64,000 nt of DNA, taken from G964291335 sp964291335 (lineage in GTDB: Bacteria > Chloroflexota > Dehalococcoidia > Lucifugimonadales > UBA3495). Under the pieces are notes generated by a model. That model saw only the letters and a program-made list of their open reading frames with translations, did no database searches and was not told the origin of the DNA. A program made the translations under genes and the position numbers. Shown in pieces: positions 17,681-26,256 of the stretch (positions are counted from its first letter, which is position 1; each line of letters begins with the position of its first letter). The stretch spans positions 2,542,001 through 2,606,000 of the forward strand of contig OZ219748.1 in assembly GCA_964291335.2 (NCBI GenBank), read 5' to 3'.

Positions 17681-18598
17681 ATGAAACTGGTTCTGTACGA
17701 CGATTACCGGCTGGGCGTGATTAAAAACGGCAATGTGGCGGACGCTATGGCCGCAGTGGAAGGTATGTCCTTCCGGCGTCCCCACGACCTGATTGACGAG
17801 GTAATTACCAACTGGGCGGCCATTAAGCCCGGAATCGAAGCGGCCATCAGCGGTCAGGCGGGCGTGGCGCTGGAGCAGGTACGGCTGCGCGCGCCGGTGC
17901 CCCGGCCGACCAAGCTCATCTGCGCCGCCGTCAATTACCTGGAGTTTGGGCAGCGGCTGCCAGCTACCCTGGACGCGTTCCTGAAGTCGCCTACCGCGAT
18001 CATTGGCAGCGGGGATACCTGTGTTCTGCCGCCGGCGCCGGCCTCCATTTTCCACCACGAACCGGAACTGGCCTTCGTTATCGGCAAGACCGCCAGCAAC
18101 GTTACCCAGGAAGAGGCGCTGGACTATGTCTTTGGCTATACTAACTTCCTGGATATGTCGGCTCGGGGCCTGCAAGGGGCCATCGGCAACAGCTTCTTTC
18201 TGGGCAAGTGCTGGGATACTTTCGCCCCTATGGGGCCGGCTCTGGTTACCGCTGATGAGATTCCTGACCCCCAGGCCCTGCAAATCCGGCTGTGGAATAA
18301 TGATGACCCACGCCACGATTTTCCTACCAGCGATATGGCGCACCCGATTCGGGAGCTGATTGCCGAGTTTTCCAGGATTACGACGCTGGAACCGGGGGAT
18401 GTGGTGGCGACCGGGGTTAATCATCAGCAGATTGGCCCGGTGCAGGACGGAGATACCATTCGCATGGAAATCGCCGAACTGGGGCCGCCTTTGATAATCC
18501 AGATCAGCGACCCGGAGGGGCGGGAGTGGCCCCGGGGTATTGACCAGCAGTTTGGCGCTATGGTCATCGCCGGCGCGCCGGCTAACCCGGCCAGTTAG
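17681..18598 (+). CDS. fumarylacetoacetate hydrolase (FAH) family protein
   Basis: A 305-residue FAH-fold enzyme. The metal-binding triad is visible in HHEPELAFVIGKTA (two Glu) and the downstream Asp of NFLDMSARG. Also present are KLICAAVNYLEFG, GKCWDTFAPMGP and the GDVVATGVNHQQIG late motif. Relatives act on acylpyruvates, 2-hydroxyhepta-2,4-diene-1,7-dioate or similar compounds. The substrate is unknown. AAGGAGG precedes the ATG. Single gene on the plus strand, followed by a hairpin. Confidence 0.92.
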   Translation: MKLVLYDDYRLGVIKNGNVADAMAAVEGMSFRRPHDLIDEVITNWAAIKPGIEAAISGQAGVALEQVRLRAPVPRPTKLICAAVNYLEFGQRLPATLDAFLKSPTAIIGSGDTCVLPPAPASIFHHEPELAFVIGKTASNVTQEEALDYVFGYTNFLDMSARGLQGAIGNSFFLGKCWDTFAPMGPALVTADEIPDPQALQIRLWNNDDPRHDFPTSDMAHPIRELIAEFSRITTLEPGDVVATGVNHQQIGPVQDGDTIRMEIAELGPPLIIQISDPEGREWPRGIDQQFGAMVIAGAPANPAS

Positions 18599-18673
18599 GG
18601 CCGGCCGGTCAACCAGCGGACGGGACGGGGAACCGGGCGGCCTTTGTGATTACGCCCTGGTCCGGCCAGGCCA

Positions 18674-18701
18674 AACGCCCCGGCGGTTTTGGCGGGGCGT
18701 T
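18674..18701 (+). terminator. hairpin AACGCCCCG/CGGGGCGTT downstream of the FAH gene
   Basis: An exact 9-bp GC-rich stem with a 10-base loop, about 75 bases past the FAH stop. It is followed by GTTGCTCC and lacks a clean U tract, so termination is plausible but not certain. The remaining bases between 18599 and 18799 show no gene. Confidence 0.45.
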
Positions 18702-18817
18702 GTTGCTCCGCTGCTGGGCGGAGCGACGGCGCTTGAGGGGACACCACAAGCAAGGAATCTGCCATTGTCCGGTACTGGCTGTCGGCAACCCGGCCCCGAA
18801 TGGGCTATACTATCGCC

Positions 18818-19033
18818 ATGTATGAAACCCTGACCCATTTTCTCACTACCTTCAGCGTCCAGCGCCCTTTTCTCTGGGCGCTGCTGGTGATGGTCGTCAT
18901 CGCCTTCGCCGGCCTGCTGCTGTACGGCTTCTGGGAATTAGCCCTGCGCGGGGCCGGTTGGCTGCTGGGCGGCAGCCGGAGCGGCGACGCCGGCGCTGGC
19001 GCCGGCCACGCCAGCGGTCGGCGGGGACGCTAG
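18818..19033 (+). CDS. small single-pass membrane protein
   Basis: About 71 residues, with one strong membrane helix (PFLWALLVMVVIAFAGLLLY and onward) and a Gly/Ala/Arg-rich tail. TATACT at 18805-18810 sits about seven bases before this ATG, so the mRNA may be leaderless; an in-frame ATG at 18800 is the alternative. It ends eight bases before the TauE/SafE gene and is probably its partner in one transcript. Function unknown. Confidence 0.55.
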   Translation: MYETLTHFLTTFSVQRPFLWALLVMVVIAFAGLLLYGFWELALRGAGWLLGGSRSGDAGAGAGHASGRRGR

Positions 19034-19040
19034 GTTCGGT

Positions 19041-20093
19041 ATGCTCTTTCCCAACGCCGATGTGGTGGTAAACCCGATACTGCTGGCGCTTCTGGGCCTG
19101 ATTGTCGGCACCCTGGGAGGTTTCTTCGGGGTGGGCGGCGGGTTTCTGATTACCGGCGGCCTCATCGTGTTCGGCGTCCCCGAAATCTACGCCATCGGCA
19201 CCGGTCTGACCCTGATTATGGGTTCCTCAATCATCAACATGCTCAAGCACCGGGGGCTGGGCAACGTCGATTTCAAGCTGGGTATCCCCATGGTGGCCGG
19301 AGCCTTGCCGGCGGTTTTCCTGGCCGAGTCGCTGAACAGCGCGCTCGAATCGGCCGGGCAGGTGGGCAACGTTATTCCCGGCATCTACATAGCGGTGCTG
19401 CTGCTGCTGGGTTCCTTCCTGGTTTACGATTACTGCAAAACCCGCCGGACTGCCGACAGACCAGAAGGCGGCGGCGAGGCAGTATCCACTGCCGGGCTGT
19501 CCCGGCGGGTGCAGGCGCTGCGGATTCCGCCCCACTCGCTTAAACTGCCCGGCTTGCCGGCCCGCTCAACCTACATTGCCCTTAACGTTTCGGGCATTGA
19601 GCGTATCTCCGTTTTCGTGCCGCTGCTGATAGGGTTTGGCGTTGGCTTCTTTGCCGGTTTGCTGGGGGCCGGCGGCGGCTTTATCCTGATGCCGGCGCTG
19701 GTCTTTGTGCTGGGCATACCTACGACGGTAGCCATTGGCACCGACCTGTTCCAGGTAATTATCACCGGCTCCTGGGGAACGCTGCTCTATGCCATGAGCA
19801 ACAGCGTGGACCCGTTAATGGCGTTGATTATCCTGGCGGCGGCATCGGCGGGTTCGCAAATCGGCGCTACGGCTACCCGGTTCGTGGACGCCGGACGCAT
19901 CCGCATCCTCTACGGAATAACCGTCCTCAGCGGCGCTCTGGCCATTGGCATGGGGCAGCTGGCCAGGACGGTAAGCGGGCTGTCTGCGCTGGGCAGTTGG
20001 GACGATTGGGTGCTGCTGGGCATACCCGGGCTGATGTGCCTGGTGATAACCGCCCTGATGCTGCGGGCGGCCTGGCAAAAGGTTCGGGGATAA
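19041..20093 (+). CDS. TauE/SafE family membrane transporter
   Basis: A 350-residue polytopic membrane protein with the TauE/SafE (DUF81) duplicated layout: GTLGGFFGVGGGFLITGGLI in the first half and GFFAGLLGAGGGFILMPALV in the second, each followed by helices with the characteristic GTD/GTG turns (IGTGLTLIMGSSI, IGTDLFQVIITGS). Members export or import sulfur-containing or organic anions such as sulfite, sulfoacetate or taurine-derived compounds. The substrate is not determined here. Eight bases after the small membrane protein gene. Confidence 0.92.
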   Translation: MLFPNADVVVNPILLALLGLIVGTLGGFFGVGGGFLITGGLIVFGVPEIYAIGTGLTLIMGSSIINMLKHRGLGNVDFKLGIPMVAGALPAVFLAESLNSALESAGQVGNVIPGIYIAVLLLLGSFLVYDYCKTRRTADRPEGGGEAVSTAGLSRRVQALRIPPHSLKLPGLPARSTYIALNVSGIERISVFVPLLIGFGVGFFAGLLGAGGGFILMPALVFVLGIPTTVAIGTDLFQVIITGSWGTLLYAMSNSVDPLMALIILAAASAGSQIGATATRFVDAGRIRILYGITVLSGALAIGMGQLARTVSGLSALGSWDDWVLLGIPGLMCLVITALMLRAAWQKVRG

Positions 20094-20132
20094 GTACAAT
20101 GGACGCCGCTCATCGGCGAAGGCTGTGGTTGA

Positions 20133-20138
20133 TATAAT
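20133..20138 (+). promoter_or_regulatory. TATAAT -10 box before tgt
   Basis: A perfect TATAAT 42 bases upstream of the tgt ATG. No good -35 hexamer is seen at the expected distance, so this is a partial promoter match. Confidence 0.4.
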
Positions 20139-20179
20139 GCGATTCCATAGCGCTGGCAGCAGGAAATGGCAGCGGCGCC

Positions 20180-21373
20180 ATGCCTGAACCCTCTTTCGCC
20201 TTTCAGCTTCGTTACCGGGACGGCAGCGCCCGGGCCGGACGGCTGGTTACGCCCCACGGCGTGGTCGATACGCCGGTATTTATGCCGGTGGCTACCCAGG
20301 CCACCGTTAAAACACTGACCCCCGATGAGGTGGTGTCTCTGGGGGCGCAGATGGTGCTGGGCAATGCCTACCACCTCTATTTGCGGCCGGGGGTGATGAC
20401 CATAAACGAGCTGGGCGGTCTGCACCGGTTTATGGGCTGGCGGCAGCCCATCCTCACCGACAGCGGCGGCTTTCAGGCCTTCAGCATGGGCGCCTTTCGG
20501 CAGGTTAACGACGACCAGATAACCTTTCGCTCCCACATTGACGGCAGCGAGCATCGTTTCACCCCCGAGTTGGCGGTCAGCAACCAGCAGAAGTTGGGCG
20601 CTGATATTATCATGTGTCTGGACCAGTGCATTGGCTACGGCGCCGACCGGGCGGCGGTGGCGCAAGCTATGGAACGCACCCACCGCTGGGCTGACCGCTG
20701 CTACCAGGCGCATTACCGGAACCAGGCCGGCCCCCTGGCTACGGGCCGGCAGGCCCTGTTTGGCATCGTCCAGGGAGGAACCTTTCCCGACTTGAGGCGG
20801 CAGTCGGCGGAATACATTTCCGCCCGGCCCTTTCCCGGCTATGCGGTGGGCGGCCTGGCCGTGGGCGAAGCCAAGGAGCAAATGTATGAGATTACTTCGC
20901 TGGTAACCGAAATATTGCCGGCCGACAAGCCGAGATACCTGATGGGCGTTGGCTCGCCGGAGGACCTGGTGGAAGGGGTGGCCCAAGGCATCGACCTGTT
21001 CGATTGCGTGCTGCCGACCAGGGTGGCGCGTAACGGGGCCCTCTTTACGCCGTCGGGACGGGTCAATATCGCCAACCGCCGCTTTGCCCGGCAGCAGGCC
21101 CCGGTTGATGCGGACTGCGATTGCTATGCCTGCCGCAACTATACGGCGGCTTACCTGCGGCATTTGTTCCGGGCCGGCGAGTCGCTGGGGCTGCGCCTTG
21201 CCACTGTCCACAATCTGCGCTTCATTTTGCGGCTGATGTCCGACCTGCGCCGGGCCATCGTGGCCGGCCGTTTCGACCAGTTTCGCCGCAGTTTCCACCA
21301 CGCCTACCGTCCCACCAACGAAGCAGTGCGGCAGGCGCAGAAAGCCAAATGGCTGGCCGCCCGGGGCGGTTAG
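20180..21373 (+). CDS. tgt: queuine tRNA-ribosyltransferase
   Basis: Exchanges guanine-34 of GUN-anticodon tRNAs for the queuine precursor. The 397-residue length is typical. The general-base Asp is in ILTDSGGFQAFSMG, the nucleophile Asp in DLFDCVLPTRVARNGALF, substrate-binding GGLAVGE is present, and the zinc site is CDCYACRNY plus the later His of VHNLRF. No other queuosine genes lie nearby. Single gene. Confidence 0.96.
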   Translation: MPEPSFAFQLRYRDGSARAGRLVTPHGVVDTPVFMPVATQATVKTLTPDEVVSLGAQMVLGNAYHLYLRPGVMTINELGGLHRFMGWRQPILTDSGGFQAFSMGAFRQVNDDQITFRSHIDGSEHRFTPELAVSNQQKLGADIIMCLDQCIGYGADRAAVAQAMERTHRWADRCYQAHYRNQAGPLATGRQALFGIVQGGTFPDLRRQSAEYISARPFPGYAVGGLAVGEAKEQMYEITSLVTEILPADKPRYLMGVGSPEDLVEGVAQGIDLFDCVLPTRVARNGALFTPSGRVNIANRRFARQQAPVDADCDCYACRNYTAAYLRHLFRAGESLGLRLATVHNLRFILRLMSDLRRAIVAGRFDQFRRSFHHAYRPTNEAVRQAQKAKWLAARGG

Positions 21374-21497
21374 AGCGCAATGGGTAAAGCCGGAGCGTCG
21401 GCTGACCGGCCGGCAGCCGTCAGCGATAAGTCATCAGAACCCGGCCTCTGCCCGCCGCCGGCGGGCTTGATAATTCTGCCGTTACCGGGAAGGTTAT

Positions 21498-22034
21498 ATG
21501 ATACGAAGCTATCAGGGTAAAACCCCCAGGATTCACCCCACGGCCTGGGTCAGCGAGTTTGCCTATGTGGTGGGGGATGTGGAAATCGGGGCCTATTCCA
21601 GCGTTTGGCCCGGCACAGTCATCCGCGCCGATACCATTAAAATTACCCTGGGCGAGTATGTGAATATCCAGGATAACTGTGTGCTTCACGCTGACAGCGA
21701 CGCCCTTTACGAGGATTACGTTACCCTGGGCCATGGCGTTACCAGCCATGCCCGGCACATCAAAACCCACTGCCTTATTGGTAACGGGGCGACCATCAAC
21801 GACGGGGTGATTCTGGGGGAAAACTCAATTATTGCCAGCGGCGCGGTGGTGTTGGAACGGCAGGAATTCGGCCCGCGTTCCTTTGTGCTGGGGGTTCCCG
21901 CTGCCGCCCGGGAAGCGCCTACCGATGAACGCCATCACGCCATGATTAGACGCACTGCTGAGAGCTATGCGCGCAAAGCTCAGTTATTCCGGGAAGAGGG
22001 TCTGGGCGGCGTTGCAGTAGTTGGGGAAGCCTGA
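21498..22034 (+). CDS. gamma-carbonic anhydrase family protein
   Basis: A 178-residue left-handed beta-helix protein of hexapeptide repeats (for example VGDVEIGAYSSVWPGTVIRAD). The three His ligands of the gamma-class zinc site are visible: one in VLHADSDA and two in LGHGVTSHARH. The C-terminus is helical. It may hydrate CO2 or act as a related acyltransferase-like protein (YrdA/PaaY type). Single gene. Confidence 0.9.
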   Translation: MIRSYQGKTPRIHPTAWVSEFAYVVGDVEIGAYSSVWPGTVIRADTIKITLGEYVNIQDNCVLHADSDALYEDYVTLGHGVTSHARHIKTHCLIGNGATINDGVILGENSIIASGAVVLERQEFGPRSFVLGVPAAAREAPTDERHHAMIRRTAESYARKAQLFREEGLGGVAVVGEA

Positions 22035-22189
22035 CCCGGCAGGCTGCGCCCGCTTTCCGGTGGACGCCGGTTAGTGATTACCCGATGTTGACCGGTGTGG
22101 TGCGGCGTTGCCGTCCACTTTCTTTCAGCTTCTTTTGCCACCGGGCAGGTGTTGCAGTATCCTGGATTTAGCCGGTAAACACAGCCCGG

Positions 22190-22465
22190 TTATCCCCCGG
22201 CTACGGCCGGCACAATGCTTATCTCGTCGCCCGTAGCTGCGCTGGTCTCCAGCCCCTGAAGAAAACGGACGTCTTCTCCGTTCAGGTAGATGTTCACGAA
22301 GTAGCGAAGTTCCCCGTTCTCGTCAATCAGTCGTTCCTTAACGCCGGGGTATGCGGTTTCCAGGGCATCAATCATCCGGGACAGGGTGGCAGCTTCCAGC
22401 TCCACCTTGTCCTGGCCATTGGTCATGCGGCGCAGGGGCGTGGGAATGCGTACCGTGACAGGCAT
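22190..22465 (-). CDS. MoaD/ThiS family sulfur carrier-like protein
   Basis: A 91-residue beta-grasp protein ending in GDEISIVPAVAGG. The C-terminal Gly-Gly is the adenylation and thiocarboxylation site of MoaD, ThiS and CysO proteins. The insert ERLIDENGELRYFVNIYLNGED is typical of the longer MoaD/CysO branch. It is the last gene of a minus-strand cluster with a NIL-domain protein and threonine synthase. That context suggests a CysO-like role in sulfur transfer for amino acid synthesis rather than molybdopterin, but this is inference. Separate from the ubiquitin-like protein of the element. Confidence 0.9.
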   Translation of the reverse strand: MPVTVRIPTPLRRMTNGQDKVELEAATLSRMIDALETAYPGVKERLIDENGELRYFVNIYLNGEDVRFLQGLETSAATGDEISIVPAVAGG

Positions 22466-22567
22466 CTGAAGGGTTCCTCCTTAACTGCTCGCCGGGGGCT
22501 GGCAACTGAAATGTTATGCCGATTGGCAACGGCGGCTGCCGAAGCGTTCCACCATTGCAATGCCAGG

Positions 22568-22604
22568 ATTCCCGGCCCGTAATTCCCGGCCCGTAATTCC
22601 CGGC
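22568..22604. repeat. 14-bp tandem repeat, 2.6 copies
   Basis: ATTCCCGGCCCGTA occurs twice in tandem with a partial third copy, in the gap between the moaD-like and NIL genes. Rest of this 252-base gap shows no gene. Confidence 0.7.
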
Positions 22605-22717
22605 ATGGTTGCTATTTGGGCCGGGTTGTCGTCAATGAAAAGGGTATTCAGGGCAGCCTTGCTGGAGCCGCAACCGGCCGGGACCGGTTCAGCCTGGCTC
22701 CGCTTGCTGCAAGCAGG

Positions 22718-22960
22718 TTACCCTTGCAGCACATCGCCGCTAATCGGGTCAACCCGCACGCCGGTGGAATTCACCCATTGCAGGCCCCGTTCAATCTCCT
22801 CTTTTTCCCCGTCCAGTTCCAGAATGACCCAACCCAGGGATTCCCGCACGTCAGCCCGGCGGATATTGGTAACCAGGTGAAAATCGCGGCCCAGCTGGTA
22901 AATTATCGGTTCCTTAACCAGATCTCCTTCGAAAGTAAACCTTACCCGCTGCCTGTCCAT
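22718..22960 (-). CDS. NIL domain protein
   Basis: An 80-residue protein matching the NIL domain, the ferredoxin-like module found at the end of methionine-importer ATPases and fused to ferredoxins. Typical are VRFTFEGDLVKEPIIYQLGR, an internal Ile-Arg-rich strand and LGWVILELDGEKEEIERGLQW. Stand-alone versions occur next to threonine synthase or methionine genes and may sense or bind a sulfur amino acid. Lies between moaD-like and thrC genes on the same strand. Confidence 0.85.
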   Translation of the reverse strand: MDRQRVRFTFEGDLVKEPIIYQLGRDFHLVTNIRRADVRESLGWVILELDGEKEEIERGLQWVNSTGVRVDPISGDVLQG

Positions 22961-23056
22961 CTCTCCCTTCTTCCTCGATGCATCCTCCAGCCGCTGCCGG
23001 ACCGCCGGAAACAGTAAAACCTGGAGGCAACCACCCGGCCGGGCGCCTCCCGATTG

Positions 23057-24349
23057 CTAGCCGGCCGGCGCAGTGGCGCGTCCTTCCAATGCCTCTTCAA
23101 AAGAACTCAGCGTCGGCTTCACCAGCATAGGGTTAACCACGTCTTCCACCGCTTCCTGGGTCTTCAGGCCGTTGCCGGTAATATAGGCCACAGTCAGCTC
23201 GTCGGTTTTAATGGCGCCGCTCTCTGCCAGGCGTTTAAGGCCGGAAATAGTAACGCCGCCGGCGGTTTCGGTAAAAATGCCCTCGGTTTCGGCCAGCAGC
23301 TTAATGCCCTTCACCACCTCTTTTTCCGGCACAGCATAGGCGCTTCCGTCGGAAGCATTGATTACCCGCAGCGCATAGATGCCGTCTGCCGGGTTGCCGA
23401 TGGCCAGGGACTTGGCGATGCTGTCAGGGCGTACCGGCCGGACATGCTTCTGGCCGTCGGCCCAGGCGTTAACGATGGGGGAACAGCCGGCGGCCTGGGT
23501 CATATGCATTCTGGTAGTTACCGCTGGGTGATGCACCGTATTCTGGTCAGGCCCGAAAGTCATTGCCGCAACGCCTTCCAGCAGACCCAGGCAGGCCAGT
23601 TCGTTAAACCCTTTCCAGATTTTGGTGAACATGGCGCCGGAAGCTGCAGGAATGACCACGTGGTCGGGCAGCCGCCAGTCCAGTTGCTCCGCGACCTCAT
23701 AGCCCAGGGTTTTGCTGCCTTCGGCGTAATAGGGGCGCATATTGATGTTAACGAAAGCCCAGGGGTAGTTATCCCCCACCTCGCTGCACAGGCGGTTCAC
23801 CTCGTCGTAGGTGCCATCCACAGCTACCATGGTAGGGCCATAAACTGCCGCCCCGATTACCTTGCCCCGCTCCAGGTTGGAGGGGATAAAGACTACGGAA
23901 TGCATACCGGCCCGGGCGGCGTGGGCGGCTACACTGCAAGCCAGGTTGCCGGTAGAGGCGCAGGCAATGGTCTCAAACCCGAACTCCACCGCCTTGGTGG
24001 CTGCCACTGAAACTACCCGGTCCTTAAAGGAAAAAGAGGGGTTAACGCTGTCGTTCTTGATATACAGGTTGCGCAGCCCCAGCCGCCGGCCCAGGTTGCG
24101 CGCCTTGAGCAAGGGGGTATAGCCGGCCATAATATCCACCGGGTCATTGCCGCTGGCCGGCAGCAGGTCATGGTAACGCCAAATGCTCAGCGGCCCGGCG
24201 GCGATACGCTCCCGGCTAACCACTTCCGAAATGGTGGCATAATCATACACCACTTCCAGCGGGCCAAAGCAAAAATCACAGACATTGAGGGCCTCCGCCG
24301 GGTATTCCCGGCTGCATTCGCGACACCTCAACCCACTTACAAAAGCCAC
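23057..24349 (-). CDS. thrC: threonine synthase (PLP-dependent) with N-terminal zinc ribbon
   Basis: About 430 residues. The N-terminus has a four-Cys zinc ribbon (LRCRECSREY, VCDFCFGP), as in threonine synthases of Chloroflexota, Actinobacteria and archaea. The PLP lysine is in NPSFSFKDRVVS, and the phosphate-binding loop and CASTGNLACSVAAHAA follow. The start is taken as GTG 24349, with GGAGG about 11 bases before it; a TTG at 24367 overlaps that ribosome site and is less likely. Cluster with NIL and MoaD-like genes could mean a sulfhydrylase-like activity, but threonine synthase is the best call. Confidence 0.9.
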   Translation of the reverse strand: MAFVSGLRCRECSREYPAEALNVCDFCFGPLEVVYDYATISEVVSRERIAAGPLSIWRYHDLLPASGNDPVDIMAGYTPLLKARNLGRRLGLRNLYIKNDSVNPSFSFKDRVVSVAATKAVEFGFETIACASTGNLACSVAAHAARAGMHSVVFIPSNLERGKVIGAAVYGPTMVAVDGTYDEVNRLCSEVGDNYPWAFVNINMRPYYAEGSKTLGYEVAEQLDWRLPDHVVIPAASGAMFTKIWKGFNELACLGLLEGVAAMTFGPDQNTVHHPAVTTRMHMTQAAGCSPIVNAWADGQKHVRPVRPDSIAKSLAIGNPADGIYALRVINASDGSAYAVPEKEVVKGIKLLAETEGIFTETAGGVTISGLKRLAESGAIKTDELTVAYITGNGLKTQEAVEDVVNPMLVKPTLSSFEEALEGRATAPAG

Positions 24350-24451
24350 TATCGCCGATACCTCCAACTACAGGTATGGCGCCTGCCCCGGCAACTCCTC
24401 AACCCACCGGACATAAAAAAACCGTCGCGCCAACAGGGGGCAGACAGCTTG

Positions 24452-24480
24452 ATACTATCAAAGCGCCGGTAAGTTGTCAA
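24452..24480 (-). promoter_or_regulatory. near-consensus sigma70-type promoter for the thrC cluster
   Basis: On the minus strand, TTGACA (24475-24480) and TAGTAT (24452-24457) are separated by exactly 17 bases. Transcription would begin near 24445, leaving a leader of about 95 bases before the GTG of thrC. The leader includes a run of seven T; no known riboswitch was recognised in it. Confidence 0.75.
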
Positions 24481-24665
24481 CCGAACCCCGTCCGTTCCGG
24501 TGGCGGCTAACCGGCCGGTTCCGCACCCTAGAGCAGGGCAAAAGACATAAGCCAAGGGGGCTTAACAGCAGCCTTCCCGATGACGGTCAGCTGCCGAGTG
24601 TTTGCCCCTTCGGCGTGGCAGCCGTTATACTGCCGGCGAAGTACTGGTCTTTGTCGAGGGTTGCA

Positions 24666-24860
24666 ATGTCGATGCTCTACCCGGACTTTACCGCCGGCGT
24701 CAAGGAAGTGGATTTGGGGCCGGCAGAGTCCTTTACCGAATTCCCCGCCGCTATTGGGCTGGAAGGCGGCGATTTCTATCTGGCCAAAGGGAAAGACGGG
24801 GTTTTGCGGCTCCTCTCCTCCTTGTGTCCCCATAGCTGGGGTACGGTTTACCTGGAGTAA
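24666..24860 (+). pseudogene. Rieske-domain gene fragment, cut off by the element
   Basis: A 64-residue open frame starts at ATG 24666. From about residue 35 it looks like a Rieske [2Fe-2S] domain: FYLAKGKDGVLRLLSSLCPH, then SWGTVYLE. Cys-x-His is the first half of the iron-sulfur site. The second Cys-x-x-His half is missing because the frame ends at 24860, next to the integrase gene. The best reading is that the element inserted here and displaced the 3' part of the gene. Confidence 0.7.
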
Positions 24861-24862
24861 AA
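24828..24862. other. candidate left attachment region
   Basis: The likely host-element junction. CCCCATAGCTGGGG (24828-24841) is a 5-bp inverted repeat around TAGC and encodes the conserved CPHSWG of the Rieske motif. Rieske similarity ends about 20 bases later. A tyrosine integrase core site could overlap it. The exact core cannot be set without the right end of the element. Confidence 0.4.
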
Positions 24863-24952
24863 GAAGCTATTGATTCACGACCACTTTTTTCGTATCTGAA
24901 ATACCCTCATTTCAGGCCAATATGCCATTTTTGCCATTCCTTCTGCCATTCC

Positions 24953-26089
24953 CTACTCTTCCTCCACTGAAAAATTCTTCCATATCTCTCCAGAACGCTC
25001 AATAGCCGCCCTTTGCACCCCCGGCGCCACATGCGAATATAAATCCGCCGTTATCGAAATGGAAGAATGTCCCAGCCGCTCCTGTACCACCTTCAGGTGT
25101 ACCCCCTGCTGCAACAGCAGACTGGCATGCATATGCCGTAAGTCATGCAGCCGGATTCCCTTAAACCCGGCACGCCGCGCCGCCCTCGTAAACAATAAAG
25201 TCATCCGCTCCGGATTGAACACACCACCATCCCGCTGGAGAAATATATGACCACTCCCGGACCAACCGCCAGCACCCCATAATTCTTCCAGAATCGCCAT
25301 GCTCTCCCGACCCAGAGCCACCACCCGACCCCGACCACTCTTCGGCTCAGCAATATCCAGCTGACCATCCACCAACGCCACCCGGCGCTGCACCGAAAGA
25401 GAACAACCCGGCCAATCAATATCCCGCCATTGCAGACCGGCCAATTCACCCCGCCTGATCCCGGTCTGCGCCGCGAACATGAACATCAGCCGATCCTTCC
25501 GGCGGGACAGCCGCCCCAGAATCGCTCTCAATTCCTCCAGGGTAACCAGCCGCATCTCCCGCCGATCCTCCCGAGGCACCTGTACCAATCCCATCACACC
25601 GCGCCGGATATACCCCATCCGCGCGGCATCGCCCAACGCCGACTGCAGAACTCTATGAACACCCCTGACTGATCGATTGCTCAAAGGGCGACCACCAATA
25701 GTCCCGACTCGCAGCAATTCGCCTTCCATCCCCTGTATCTGACGACCGGTCAGACGATCCAGCATTACCTTTCCCAATCGTGGAATTACATATAACTTCA
25801 ACATCGTCCGATAGTAAGCCAGGGTTACCGCCCGGACCTTCAACGGGGCATAATCCCTGAGCCAAAGCTCCAGATAATCCTCCAAGGCCACCCGGCGATG
25901 AACAACCGCCTCATCCCGGCCCACCTCATCCAGCATCTCCCTGAGCCGACGCTGGGCATCCGCACGACTGCCCCGAACCGTCTCGGATCGATACTTTTTC
26001 TTGCCGTCAACCGGACTGACGCCCAGATATACCTGCACGGTAAAACGGTCCCGCTGCCCCGACCGCTGACGAATAGTCCCAGTCGCCAT
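24953..26089 (-). CDS. tyrosine recombinase / integrase
   Basis: A 378-residue phage-type integrase. An N-terminal arm-binding domain, a SAM-like core-binding domain (about residues 66-160) and the catalytic domain follow in order. The full catalytic set is visible: Arg212 (QTGIRRGE), Lys250 (AEPKSGRGR), His315-x-x-Arg318 (LHDLRH), His341 (RLGHSS) and the nucleophile Tyr351 (TADLYSHV). It sits at the extreme left of the element facing the truncated Rieske gene, the usual place for int next to its att site. Confidence 0.97.
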   Translation of the reverse strand: MATGTIRQRSGQRDRFTVQVYLGVSPVDGKKKYRSETVRGSRADAQRRLREMLDEVGRDEAVVHRRVALEDYLELWLRDYAPLKVRAVTLAYYRTMLKLYVIPRLGKVMLDRLTGRQIQGMEGELLRVGTIGGRPLSNRSVRGVHRVLQSALGDAARMGYIRRGVMGLVQVPREDRREMRLVTLEELRAILGRLSRRKDRLMFMFAAQTGIRRGELAGLQWRDIDWPGCSLSVQRRVALVDGQLDIAEPKSGRGRVVALGRESMAILEELWGAGGWSGSGHIFLQRDGGVFNPERMTLLFTRAARRAGFKGIRLHDLRHMHASLLLQQGVHLKVVQERLGHSSISITADLYSHVAPGVQRAAIERSGEIWKNFSVEEE

Positions 26090-26178
26090 TCAGCCCCCCG
26101 GCAAAACCCGGCGCCGGGTCTTTAAACCCGGCGCTCCGGCTGATCCGTAAACTTTGCCCCGAAAACCTGTTGCACAAT

Positions 26179-26202
26179 AGTTCTGACAACAGTTCTGACA
26201 AT
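26179..26202. promoter_or_regulatory. 12-bp direct repeats, possible operator
   Basis: AGTTCTGACAAC and AGTTCTGACAAT lie head to tail in the gap between the integrase gene (leftward) and a small helix-turn-helix gene (rightward). The position fits binding sites of a regulator of excision or of the leftmost rightward transcript. Confidence 0.5.
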
Positions 26203-26256
26203 CTTACCACCAGTGATAAACCCGGAGAAATCCAATCCGGCAACGGAGACCAGAAC

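Noticed and set aside
24368..24445. Riboswitch in the leader of the thrC cluster
   Set aside because: Only short weak stems were found; no known riboswitch core could be matched.
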